DNA of 44,392 nucleotides from an uncultured Lachnospiraceae bacterium (lineage in GTDB: Bacteria; Bacillota; Clostridia; Lachnospirales; Lachnospiraceae), in the NCBI GenBank assembly GCA_947652925.1, contig CANTEW010000021.1, positions 1 through 44,392 on the forward strand, given 5' to 3'. Positions 7,999 through 15,786 of this stretch are shown piece by piece (the stretch's first letter is position 1; the number at the start of each line of letters is the position of its first letter). The position numbers and the translations under genes are program-made. The notes beneath the pieces are model-generated. The model made no database searches. It was not told the DNA's origin and worked only from the letters and a program-made list of their open reading frames with translations.

Positions 7999-9312
7999 AT
8001 GGTGAGAGGGAAAAGGTGGCAGGCCGCTGCTGTCATTTTTCTTGCGGCGGGCCTTGTCCTTGCCATTGGCCTGGGCGGCAGGAGCGGCGATACAGTCCTG
8101 GAATTTGGCATGTTTGCCGGGAGCAACTGGGGCGTAGCCAATGCAGACAGCTGTATCATCATAGATAAAGCCATAGAAAAATATGAAAGAGCACATCCGG
8201 GTGTACGGATCCACTATTACAGCGGGATCCCGAAAGATGATTATCCAGAATGGCTGGCCAGGAAGATCCTGGGCGGGGAGACACCGGATGTCTTTATGGT
8301 ACTCTCCAACGATCTTGACAAAATGGTCTCTTTGGGGGTACTGGCGGATCTGGGACCCTGGATGGACAAAGACCAGGATTTTTCCAAGTCCGCTTTTTTC
8401 CAGACGGCCCTGGCCGCCGGCGTGCGTGACCATCAGCAGTATGCGCTGCCTTATGAGACGGTTCCCACATTGATGTTTGTGAATAAGACGCTCCTCAATC
8501 AGGCGGGATTCGGCGTGCCGGATAATGACTGGGATTGGGACAGGCTCATGGATATCTGTAAAAAGATCACGAAAGATACGGACGGGGACGGCAGGGTGGA
8601 CCGGTTCGGCACGTATAATTACGGATGGATGGAGGCGGCATATTCCAACGGTGGGAAACTGTTTGATGAGGACGGGACGAAGTGTTATATCCATTCTGAG
8701 CAGGTCGCCCAGGCGGTCCGGTATGTGAATGGATTGAGCGATCTGAACCAGGGGCAGAAAGTGACCCAGGAAGACTTTGACGGCGGCCATGTGGCCTTTA
8801 TGCCGCTGTCATTTGCGGAATACAGGACATATAAATCTTATCCGTATAAGATCAAAAAATACAGCACATTCCAATGGGATTGTATCACCCTCCCGGCCGG
8901 TCCCCAGGGGGACAATATCTCAGAGGTGGACAGCCTGCTGATCGGGATCAGCAGCCATAGCCGTAAGAAACAGCTGGCCTGGGAGTTTTTGAAGATGCTC
9001 ACGTATGACGAGGAGATCCAGATGGAGATCTTCCGCTACTCCCAGGGGGCTTCGGTGCTGCGTTCTGTGACGGGGTCTGAGCAGATGGAGGAGATCGTGA
9101 GGCGGGATATGGAGGCCAGTGACAGGGTCATAGACCATATGCTGCTCAGTACCGTTATCGAGAAAGGGAGGGCTGTGCCCAGATTTTCCAGGTACGGGGA
9201 AGCTCTCGCACTGGCTGAGAGCGAAGTCCTGAAGATATATGAGGGAGAGAAGAATGTGGACAGCTCCCTGAAGATCGCCCGGCGGACGATCGATCACTTC
9301 TTGGCGCGATAG
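7999..9312 (+). CDS. Anchored extracellular solute-binding protein, family 1 (MalE-like)
   Basis: This 437-residue protein has an N-terminal hydrophobic helix without a lipobox Cys, so it is probably anchored by that helix. A type II sugar-binding fold follows, with TPDVFMVLSN, YALPYETVPTLMFVNK, TKDTDGDGRVDRFGT and a C-terminal WEFLKMLT segment, all typical of SBP_bac_1 proteins. It starts 21 bases behind the response-regulator gene (RBS GGAGGG), and no permease is nearby. It may therefore be a second sensory input to the two-component system, or it may feed permeases encoded elsewhere. It belongs to a different structural class from the two other binding proteins of the locus. Confidence 0.8.
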   Translation: MVRGKRWQAAAVIFLAAGLVLAIGLGGRSGDTVLEFGMFAGSNWGVANADSCIIIDKAIEKYERAHPGVRIHYYSGIPKDDYPEWLARKILGGETPDVFMVLSNDLDKMVSLGVLADLGPWMDKDQDFSKSAFFQTALAAGVRDHQQYALPYETVPTLMFVNKTLLNQAGFGVPDNDWDWDRLMDICKKITKDTDGDGRVDRFGTYNYGWMEAAYSNGGKLFDEDGTKCYIHSEQVAQAVRYVNGLSDLNQGQKVTQEDFDGGHVAFMPLSFAEYRTYKSYPYKIKKYSTFQWDCITLPAGPQGDNISEVDSLLIGISSHSRKKQLAWEFLKMLTYDEEIQMEIFRYSQGASVLRSVTGSEQMEEIVRRDMEASDRVIDHMLLSTVIEKGRAVPRFSRYGEALALAESEVLKIYEGEKNVDSSLKIARRTIDHFLAR

Positions 9313-9332
9313 GGATCACACAGGATCTTGTC

Positions 9333-10541
9333 CTACATCTCATCGCACACTTGGAAGATATAAAATTTCAGATAATAAGACTGATCCGCTGCCCAGAGGA
9401 TCGGATGGTCGCAGGCCTGTGTCCTGTATTCTACCTGGCGCAGGCGGCGGTGCGCTCCCCGGGCGGCTTCGCGGAGTGTCTTTGTGAACAGATCCGGATC
9501 CATGAAATGGGAGCAGGAGCAGGTGGCGAGAAAGCCGCCGTTTTTCACCAGTCTCATGCCGCGCAGGTTGATCTCCCGGTATCCTTTGACTGCGTTTTTG
9601 ATGGAGTGGCGGGATTTGGTGAAGGCGGGTGGATCTAAGATGACCACATCGTAGGATCTGCCCTGTCTCTCCAGTTCAGGCAGGAGTCTAAATACGTCGG
9701 CACATTGGAAACGCACCCGGTCTTCTACGCCGTTCAAACGGGCATTTTCTTCTGCCTGCATGCAGCCGGTCTCTGAGGAATCAATGCCCAGGACGCTCTT
9801 AGCGCCTGCCACGGCGGCATTTAAGGCAAAGGATCCGGTATGGGTGAAGCAGTCGAGTACATCTTTGTCTTTACAGAGACGCTGGATGGCAAAGCGGTTG
9901 TATTTCTGGTCGAGAAAGAAGCCGGTCTTCTGTCCGTTTTCCACATCCACCAGATAGCGGACACCGTTTTCTGTGATCTCTACTTTCGTGTCGAAAGGTT
10001 CCCCGATAAAGCCTTTGACACGCTCCATCCCCTCCTGTGTGCGGACTTTCGCGTCGCTGCGCTCATAGACGCCGCGGATATGGATGCCGTCTTCTTCCAG
10101 GACTTTTTTCAGGATATCCAGGATGGCGGGTTTTAGACGGTCGATGCCCAGGGCGAGGGACTCCACGACCAGTATGTCGGAGAATCTGTCTACCACCAGC
10201 CCGGGCAGGAAGTCCGCTTCGCCGAATATGAGCCGGCAGCAGCTTGTATCGCAGACGGTTTTCCGGTATCCCCAGGCGTCCCGTACGCGCCGGGTGAGGA
10301 AGGCTCCGTCGATGATATTTTCTTTTTTGCGGGTCATGAGGCGTACCCGGATCTTGGAATGTATATTGATAAAACCATAGCCCATAAAATATCCGTCATG
10401 ATCCAGGACGGTCACCATATCTCCGTTTTCAAAGTCCTCAGCTTTGGCCACTGAGCCAATCTCGTTGTCATATATCCACAGTCCGCCCGCCTTGATGGTG
10501 CGGCCTTCCCCTTTTTTCAATGTTACGGTCGTTTTGTACAT
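9333..10541 (-). CDS. Class I SAM-dependent rRNA methyltransferase (RlmI-like, PUA domain)
   Basis: This 402-residue protein has an N-terminal PUA-like RNA-binding domain (GGLWIYDNEIG) and a Rossmann methyltransferase domain (VLDCFTHTGSFALNAAVAGA; VILDPPAFTKSR; ATCSCSHFM). The DPPAF motif and the TCSCS cysteine belong to m5C methyltransferases of the RlmI/YccW group, which modify 23S rRNA. The exact base in this organism is unknown. ATG 10541 was chosen because GTAGGAGG lies seven bases before it; a longer frame to 10559 lacks this. It overlaps nothing but starts 10 bases after the DUF1638 gene, so the two form an operon. Confidence 0.88.
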   Translation of the reverse strand: MYKTTVTLKKGEGRTIKAGGLWIYDNEIGSVAKAEDFENGDMVTVLDHDGYFMGYGFINIHSKIRVRLMTRKKENIIDGAFLTRRVRDAWGYRKTVCDTSCCRLIFGEADFLPGLVVDRFSDILVVESLALGIDRLKPAILDILKKVLEEDGIHIRGVYERSDAKVRTQEGMERVKGFIGEPFDTKVEITENGVRYLVDVENGQKTGFFLDQKYNRFAIQRLCKDKDVLDCFTHTGSFALNAAVAGAKSVLGIDSSETGCMQAEENARLNGVEDRVRFQCADVFRLLPELERQGRSYDVVILDPPAFTKSRHSIKNAVKGYREINLRGMRLVKNGGFLATCSCSHFMDPDLFTKTLREAARGAHRRLRQVEYRTQACDHPILWAADQSYYLKFYIFQVCDEM

Positions 10542-10551
10542 AAAGTGCCTC

Positions 10552-11220
10552 CTACTCAAAAAAATCGCTGTGTTTGATGGTATGTCCCGGTTCGGCTATC
10601 AGGAATTGTATGTCCCATTTTCCACGCACGAGTTTTTCCAGGAGTAAGTTACTGCCTTCAACATAATCCAGCACGGCATGTATCAGATCGGCGTTATCCT
10701 GGGCTTTTTGGGCATATCTTTCAGAATAGCAGTCGTTAAGCCCGGTATCGATGATATCCAGATGGGTATAGTTGTCAAAGTACATGTGGAAGAGTGTTTC
10801 CTGGCTGATGCCTTCATAGCTGGTCTGGTTTTCCTGGAACATTTTTTCAAAAGAAAGATCTTCCGGATCTTGTTCCATCATATACAGATGGCCTGTTTCT
10901 TTGGGATTGGGGTCATAGATACCGTCCTTTTGCAGCATCAGTGATACACAGTCGTCTACGCGGGGGATCACAAAACGCCTGGAAAATGAGATATGGTCGA
11001 ATGCTCCTCCGCAAAATCCCATGGCGACCAGGACGTTTTTTATTGTATCCGGCAATCTTTTTTCAGCGTCTATGATGCATTTTTTCATATTTTCCGGTTC
11101 CAGATGGTTTTCTTTATCCAGAAAAATGATCTGGTAGGATGTCCCGGCCCGTTCTTGGGCGGCGTATATATATGATCTGAGAGAACTGCAGGCGAAGATC
11201 ACAGTGTCCATATGATCCAT
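10552..11220 (-). CDS. DUF1638 family protein
   Basis: This 222-residue cytoplasmic protein of unknown function matches the DUF1638 pattern: an N-terminal strand followed by a Cys (FACSSL), then VAMGFCGGAF, RVDDCVSLML and DTGLNDC. The repeated conserved cysteines suggest metal or cofactor binding. DUF1638 members often sit near corrinoid or methyl-transfer genes, but none is seen here; the partner is an rRNA methyltransferase gene 10 bases downstream. The second ATG of an ATGATCATG cluster (11220) was chosen because it gives seven bases after GGAGG. Confidence 0.75.
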   Translation of the reverse strand: MDHMDTVIFACSSLRSYIYAAQERAGTSYQIIFLDKENHLEPENMKKCIIDAEKRLPDTIKNVLVAMGFCGGAFDHISFSRRFVIPRVDDCVSLMLQKDGIYDPNPKETGHLYMMEQDPEDLSFEKMFQENQTSYEGISQETLFHMYFDNYTHLDIIDTGLNDCYSERYAQKAQDNADLIHAVLDYVEGSNLLLEKLVRGKWDIQFLIAEPGHTIKHSDFFE

Positions 11221-11246
11221 GATCATCCCTCCTTCTTTTTTTGTCC

Positions 11247-11276
11247 AGTATATCACGGTTCTTAGCGGTCTAGCAA
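11247..11276 (-). promoter_or_regulatory. Sigma-A promoter of DUF1638/rRNA methyltransferase operon
   Basis: On the minus strand: TTGCTA, an 18-base spacer, and TATACT preceded by TGa (extended -10). It is about 27 bases upstream of the chosen start. Confidence 0.6.
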
Positions 11277-11306
11277 GTGTCAGTCCGACTGTGTGAAAGG
11301 ACGCGC

Positions 11307-11335
11307 TTGATTGACTCAGGTATACGTGATAAGAT
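11307..11335 (+). promoter_or_regulatory. Sigma-A promoter of sugar kinase/aldolase operon
   Basis: TTGATT (11307-11312), a 17-base spacer and TAAGAT (11330-11335), with the extended -10 element TGa. It is divergent from the DUF1638 promoter. Confidence 0.6.
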
Positions 11336-11374
11336 GTAGATATGCAGGAAGTGCGGAAAGGGAGGGATGTCGGC

Positions 11375-12892
11375 ATGTATCTTATCGGGATCGATCTGGG
11401 GACTACGGGGGTGAAGGCGGTGGTCTTTACAGAGGATGGTCAGATCGCCGCGATGGAGTATGAGGCATATCATCAGGAAGCGGTAAAGGGAAAAAGGGAG
11501 CTGCGGGCGGAAGCTCTCTGGGCCAGCAGCCAGAGGGTGCTGGCGGCAGCCATGGGGCGCTGTCCCAGCCAGGAGGAAGGGGCTGTGTGCGTCTCCTCGT
11601 TTGGTGAAGGCTTCGTATGCCTGGATGGAGCGGGGCGGGAGATCAGTCCGGTCATGCTCCTGACAGACGACAGGGGGCGGGAGGAGTTTGACCGGCTGGT
11701 CCGTGGGGCGGATGCCGGACAGATCGCCCGGATCACCGGGCTGAGGCCCCATCGGTCCTATTCTCTGTCGAAGATCTTATATCTGCGGCATCATCATCCG
11801 GAGATCTATGGAAAGACCAGGCATATCCTGCTGATGGGTGACTATCTGTATCACAGGCTGGGAGGGATATATGTCACGGACTATTCCATGGCGTCCCGGA
11901 CCATGTTGTTTGATGTACATAAGAAGCGGTGGGACCCCTGGCTTTTGGAGCGGGCGGGAGTGGGAGAAAAGCTCCTGAGCCGTCCGGTACAGGGCGGTAC
12001 GGTGGTCGGGGAGGTCTCGGCGGAGGTGGCGGGCAGGCTCCATCTGCCCAGGAAGACATTGTTGGTCATGGGAGGCCATGACCAGCCTGTGGCGGCGGTG
12101 GTCAGCCGGGGGAAGACTGCTTATACAATGTGTTCTATGGGTACGTCTGAATGTATCACCCCGATCTTGAGGGAAACTCTGGCGGAAGATCATATCCTCG
12201 CCTGGGGGCATCCCAATGAACCGTTTATGGAAGCCGGGGTTTACAATACGTTGGCTTATAATGTGACTTCCGGACTGCTGACGGAATGGGCTACGAAGGT
12301 ATTTTCGGCGCGGGAGCGGCAGGAAGGTCTGCAGGCATATCAGATCCTGGAACAGGAGATGCCCGCGTATCCCACCCGTATCCTGGTGCTGCCCTATCTC
12401 CATGGGAGCGGCACGCCTTACCTGGATGCCCAGGCCCGTCTGTCTCTTCTGGGGATAGACGAGGCAGACTGCAGGGGTGATATCTACCGGGGGATCCTGG
12501 AGGGATTGTGTATGGATCAGAAACTGAACGTGGAGAGACTCGGCGCGGACAGATCAAAGGGAGCGGGTCTGCTGGTCACGGGAGGATCCAGCAGGTCCCG
12601 GGCCTGGCTCCAGATCAAGGCAGACGTGCTGGACTGTCCCATCCACCGACTGGAAGGCGCCCAGGCCGGGGCTTTGGGCTGTGCGGTCCTCTGCGCGGCC
12701 GCGGCGGGCGTGTATGGATCCCAGGAAGAGGCGGCCGGGGCCATGGTGCAGGTGGGAGAGGAGATAAGGCCAAGGAGGGCGGAGAGCCAATTCTACCAGG
12801 AGAAATACAAGATCTATCGGACACTTTATGAAGACTGCAGGAGGGCGAATGCCTATGCAACAGGGGATGAAGGAGGAAATACAGTATGTTAG
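11375..12892 (+). CDS. FGGY family carbohydrate kinase
   Basis: This 505-residue protein has the two actin-like domains of FGGY kinases. The N-terminal phosphate loop is IGIDLGTTGVKAVVF, the middle carries GGHDQPVAAVVSRG, and the C-terminal nucleotide site is LLVTGGSSRSRAWLQIKADVL. These enzymes phosphorylate sugars or polyols such as xylulose, fuculose, rhamnulose or glycerol; the substrate cannot be assigned here. The gene shares an operon with a class II aldolase, whose ATG overlaps its stop, suggesting kinase then aldol cleavage of a ketose phosphate. ATG 11375 follows GGGAGGG at good spacing; an in-frame ATG at 11342 lacks an RBS. The importer 6 kb upstream may supply the sugar. Confidence 0.88.
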   Translation: MYLIGIDLGTTGVKAVVFTEDGQIAAMEYEAYHQEAVKGKRELRAEALWASSQRVLAAAMGRCPSQEEGAVCVSSFGEGFVCLDGAGREISPVMLLTDDRGREEFDRLVRGADAGQIARITGLRPHRSYSLSKILYLRHHHPEIYGKTRHILLMGDYLYHRLGGIYVTDYSMASRTMLFDVHKKRWDPWLLERAGVGEKLLSRPVQGGTVVGEVSAEVAGRLHLPRKTLLVMGGHDQPVAAVVSRGKTAYTMCSMGTSECITPILRETLAEDHILAWGHPNEPFMEAGVYNTLAYNVTSGLLTEWATKVFSARERQEGLQAYQILEQEMPAYPTRILVLPYLHGSGTPYLDAQARLSLLGIDEADCRGDIYRGILEGLCMDQKLNVERLGADRSKGAGLLVTGGSSRSRAWLQIKADVLDCPIHRLEGAQAGALGCAVLCAAAAGVYGSQEEAAGAMVQVGEEIRPRRAESQFYQEKYKIYRTLYEDCRRANAYATGDEGGNTVC

Positions 12893-13740
12893 TGACAATG
12901 AAGAGTATCTTGGACTTTGCGGAAGCCAACAACGCAGCCATCGGGGCGTTTAACGTGACCACGTTAGAGGGGATCCTTGGCACGCTGGAGGCGGCAGAAG
13001 AGCTGGGGCATCCGGTGATCATACAGTTTGCCCAGGTACATGAATCCCTGATCCCGGTGAAAGTGCTGGGACCCATCATGGTGATGCTGGCGGAGCAGGC
13101 TTCCGTGCCGGTCTGCGTACATCTGGACCATGGCGAAGACCTGGATTATATCAAGAGAGCGATGGACATGGGCTTCACCTCCGTGATGTATGACGGCTCT
13201 GTGTTGGACTTTGAGAAAAATGTGGCGAATACCTGTATGGCTGTGGAGATCGCTGCCAGCTACGGTGTGTCCGTGGAAGGGGAGATCGGATCCATGGGCA
13301 GGGAAGAGTTCGGCAGCGTGGGCGCCGAAGGCGAGGCAGTGGCGTCCCTGTATACGGATCCGGACGAGGCAAAAAGATTTGTGGAGCATACAGGGGTGGA
13401 TGCACTGGCCTGCTCTTTTGGGACCGTACATGGTCTGTATCTGACAGAGCCGAAACTGGACTTTGATATCATCAGTGCCATCCGGGAGAAGGCGGAGATA
13501 CCGGTGGTCATGCACGGGGGATCTGGAGTGAGTGCAGAAGATTTCCGCCGGTGTATCCAGAGAGGTGTGCGCAAGATCAATTACTACACCTATGCGGCCA
13601 AAGCAGGCGGGCAGGCGGTAAGAGAACGGTGCGAGGCAGAAGACGACATCGTGTATTTCCATGATGTGGCCACATGGGGAAAAGAAGCGATGAAAGCGGA
13701 TGTCATGGAAGCCATGAAGGTGTTTGCCGCTGAGTACTAG
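12886..13740 (+). CDS. Class II fructose-bisphosphate/tagatose-bisphosphate-type aldolase
   Basis: This 284-residue zinc aldolase of the FbaA/GatY/KbaY family has GAFNVTTLEG near the N-terminus, the metal-binding HLDHG (His79, His82), GEIGSMGREE, a further metal His in FGTVHG, and the phosphate-binding HGGSGVSAEDFRR. It splits a ketose-1,6-bisphosphate, or a related ketose phosphate, into two trioses. Fructose- and tagatose-specific members cannot be told apart by eye. The RBS AAGGAGG lies within the end of the kinase gene and the two genes overlap by seven bases, so translation is coupled. Confidence 0.9.
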   Translation: MLVTMKSILDFAEANNAAIGAFNVTTLEGILGTLEAAEELGHPVIIQFAQVHESLIPVKVLGPIMVMLAEQASVPVCVHLDHGEDLDYIKRAMDMGFTSVMYDGSVLDFEKNVANTCMAVEIAASYGVSVEGEIGSMGREEFGSVGAEGEAVASLYTDPDEAKRFVEHTGVDALACSFGTVHGLYLTEPKLDFDIISAIREKAEIPVVMHGGSGVSAEDFRRCIQRGVRKINYYTYAAKAGGQAVRERCEAEDDIVYFHDVATWGKEAMKADVMEAMKVFAAEY

Positions 13741-13902
13741 TACTCCATCCGGCCAGAGATCATAGTTTGATTCCGTCTGCTCCGCACCATTGCGTCGTTA
13801 AAATTTCTAACCGATGCCACCGCATCGCCGTCAAAATTTTGCCTAGCACTGGTGCAGACCAGGCAAAGTCAAACTATAATTTCTGACTGGATGGAGTGCT
13901 AG
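13737..13902. repeat. 166-base imperfect palindromic element
   Basis: Outer arms of 34 bases (13737-13770 and 13869-13902) pair at 29 of 34 positions; the ends are CTAGTACTCCATCC and GGATGGAGTGCTAG. Nested inside are AAAATTT/AAATTTT arms and an apex hairpin CGATGC-CACC-GCATCG (13812-13827). All five mismatches are transitions. The left end includes the aldolase stop codon. It may be a MITE- or REP-like element, may act as a terminator, or may be a structured RNA. It fills most of the 304-base gap before prfB. Confidence 0.75.
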
Positions 13903-13968
13903 ATCTGTTTCTATATAGGTCGCCTGGATAAATAGTGTATATATCCCATATTCTGTGTAACTTGCAAG

Positions 13969-13997
13969 TTGTTTTTACCCATGAAATGTGTTATTGT
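13969..13997 (+). promoter_or_regulatory. Sigma-A promoter of prfB
   Basis: TTGTTT, a 17-base spacer and TATTGT (13992-13997), ending 47 bases before the start codon. A 12-base palindrome AACTTGCAAGTT (13959-13970) overlaps the -35. Confidence 0.5.
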
Positions 13998-14044
13998 AGG
14001 GGGCAGGAACAAAAATCGCGTTACGCAGGAAAGAAGGTGATACT

Positions 14045-15161
14045 GTGGTTGAGTTAGATCAGATGAAAACGATCCTGAATTCTTACACAGGGCCATTGGT
14101 AGAAGTGAGGGATTCACTTTGACCTGGCTCGCAAAGAGGAAAGGATCGAAGAGTTAGAACGAGAGATGGAGGCTCCTGATTTCTGGGACGATCCCCAGCG
14201 TTCCCAGGAGATGATGCGGGATCTGAAATATATGAAGAGCGACCTGGAGACATACCAGGGGCTGGAGGGTCAGATGGAAGATATGGAGACCCTGCTGGAG
14301 ATGGGGTATGAGGAACAAGATCCCGATGTGATCCCGGAACTCCAGGAGATGCTGGAGGATTTCCAGGCCTCTTTTGAGATGATCCGTATGAAGACGCTGT
14401 TATCCGGAGAATATGACCAGGATAACGCCATCGTCACGCTCCATGCAGGTGCGGGCGGGACAGAAGCCTGTGACTGGGCCAGCATGCTCTACCGGATGTT
14501 CACCCGCTGGGGGGAGAGCAAAGGGTTTGCCATGGAGATGCTGGATTATCTAGATGGGGACGAGGCGGGCATCAAGTCTGTGACCTTTGAGGTAAAAGGT
14601 GAGAATGCTTACGGATACTTGAAGTCAGAAAAAGGTGTGCACCGTCTGGTGCGCATATCGCCTTTTAACGCGGCGGGAAAACGCCAGACTTCTTTTGTAT
14701 CCTGCGATGTGATGCCGGATATCGAGGAGGATCTTGATATTGAGATCAAAGATGATGAGCTGAGGATAGACACGTACCGTTCCAGCGGTGCGGGCGGACA
14801 GCATATCAATAAGACTTCATCAGCGATCCGCATCACCCATCTGCCCACGGGTATCGTGGTACAGTGTCAGAACGAGCGCTCCCAGCATATGAATAAGGAT
14901 AAAGCGATGCAGATGCTGAAAGCCAAGTTGTATCTGTTAAAACAACAGGAAAACGAAGCAAAGATGTCCGGTATCCGGGGGGAAGTCTCGGAGATCGGAT
15001 GGGGGAGCCAGATCCGGTCTTACGTCATGCAGCCCTACACGATGGTGAAAGATCATCGGACAGGGTATGAAGTGGGCAATGTGGATGCTGTCCTGGATGG
15101 CGAGCTGGATCCGTTCATCAATGAATACCTAAAATTTATGGCTACGGGTCGTCCGTCATAA
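14045..15161 (+). CDS. prfB: Peptide chain release factor 2, with programmed +1 frameshift
   Basis: RF2 ends translation at UGA and UAA. The first 25 codons (GTG 14045 to CTT 14117-14119) end in an in-frame TGA at 14120-14122. Shifting +1 at that point continues as DLARKEERIEELERE into the long frame to 15161. The joined protein is 371 residues, the usual size. RF2 features include the GGQ loop (SSGAGGQHINKTSSAIR), which triggers peptide release. The stop-recognition SPF-type segment appears as RISPFNAAGKRQTSF. The GTG start is preceded by AGAAGGTGAT. The upstream 25 codons form too short a frame to appear as a gene on their own. Confidence 0.95.
14108..14123 (+). promoter_or_regulatory. RF2 autoregulatory frameshift site
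   Basis: AGGGAT, then TCA, then CTT-TGA-C. The AGGGAT sits where the internal Shine-Dalgarno-like AGGGGG lies in Escherichia coli prfB, three bases before the CTT slip codon. Low RF2 lets the ribosome pause at UGA and slip +1. Confidence 0.9.
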
Positions 15162-15173
15162 ATACGGGAGAAG

Positions 15174-15216
15174 GGCGCTGCTGCGGAGATACGTTCTCTG
15201 CGGCGGCGTCTCTTTT
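15174..15216 (+). terminator. Likely terminator after prfB
   Basis: A GC-rich 16-base hairpin (GGCGCTGCTGCGGAGA with TCTCTGCGGCGGCGTC, several G-U pairs) is followed by TCTTTT. The T-run is short. Confidence 0.6.
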
Positions 15217-15229
15217 GTGGAAAAGGGTC

Positions 15230-15258
15230 TTGCGTAAAGGGTGAGAGTGTGCTAATAT
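15230..15258 (+). promoter_or_regulatory. Sigma-A promoter of ACT protein/iPGM-like/aspartokinase operon
   Basis: TTGCGT, a 17-base spacer and TAATAT (15253-15258). It lies just behind the prfB terminator and about 55 bases before the chosen start. Confidence 0.6.
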
Positions 15259-15313
15259 ATCTCTCGTCAACAAACAGATGTGTTTCATGTACAGACAAAG
15301 GAATGTGCGGCAA

Positions 15314-15766
15314 ATGGAAAATTCACAGAAACGCCAGAAATATTATGTAGTACGGGAGAAAGCTGTCCCGGAGGTATTGATACTGGTTGTGGAAGCCAAA
15401 AGGCTGCTGGATTCCGGCAGGGCAGAGACGGTGCAGGAAGCCACTGATATGGTGGGGATCAGCAGGAGTTCTTTTTATAAATACAAAGATGATATCTTTC
15501 CCTTCCATGCGGAGACGAAAGGGAAGACCATCACTTTTATCATACAGATGGATGATAAACCAGGGATATTGTCAGACGTGCTGACGACGATCGCACATTT
15601 TCACGGAAATATCCTGACTATCCACCAGAGCATCCCCATCAACGGCGTCGCTATGCTCACGCTCAGCGTAGATATCCTCCCAGCCAGCGGGGACGCAGCC
15701 TCGATGGTGGAGGACATCGAGCAGAGGCCCGGGATCCATTATCTGAAGATATTGGGAAGCGAATAA
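15314..15766 (+). CDS. ACT domain-containing protein (PheB/UPF0735 type)
   Basis: This 150-residue protein has an N-terminal helical segment resembling a helix-turn-helix (VGISRSSFYKYKDDIFPF) and a C-terminal ACT domain (FIIQMDDKPGILSDVLTTIA...). ACT domains bind amino acids and regulate enzymes or transcription. The family includes PheB of Bacillus subtilis, encoded beside pheA. Here the neighbours are an iPGM-like enzyme and aspartokinase, so a role in aspartate-family (threonine, lysine, methionine) control is more likely; this is inference from context. ATG 15314 was chosen after AAAGGA, and an in-frame ATG at 15278 would add 12 residues. Confidence 0.85.
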   Translation: MENSQKRQKYYVVREKAVPEVLILVVEAKRLLDSGRAETVQEATDMVGISRSSFYKYKDDIFPFHAETKGKTITFIIQMDDKPGILSDVLTTIAHFHGNILTIHQSIPINGVAMLTLSVDILPASGDAASMVEDIEQRPGIHYLKILGSE

Positions 15767-15786
15767 AGGATGAAAGGGGCATACAG

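Noticed and set aside
7855-8790. 311-codon open frame antisense to the MalE-type protein
   Set aside because: It covers the junction of two real genes in the opposite direction and shows no domain.
13737-13902. CRISPR repeat
   Set aside because: It is a single palindrome without repeated spacers and with no cas genes nearby.
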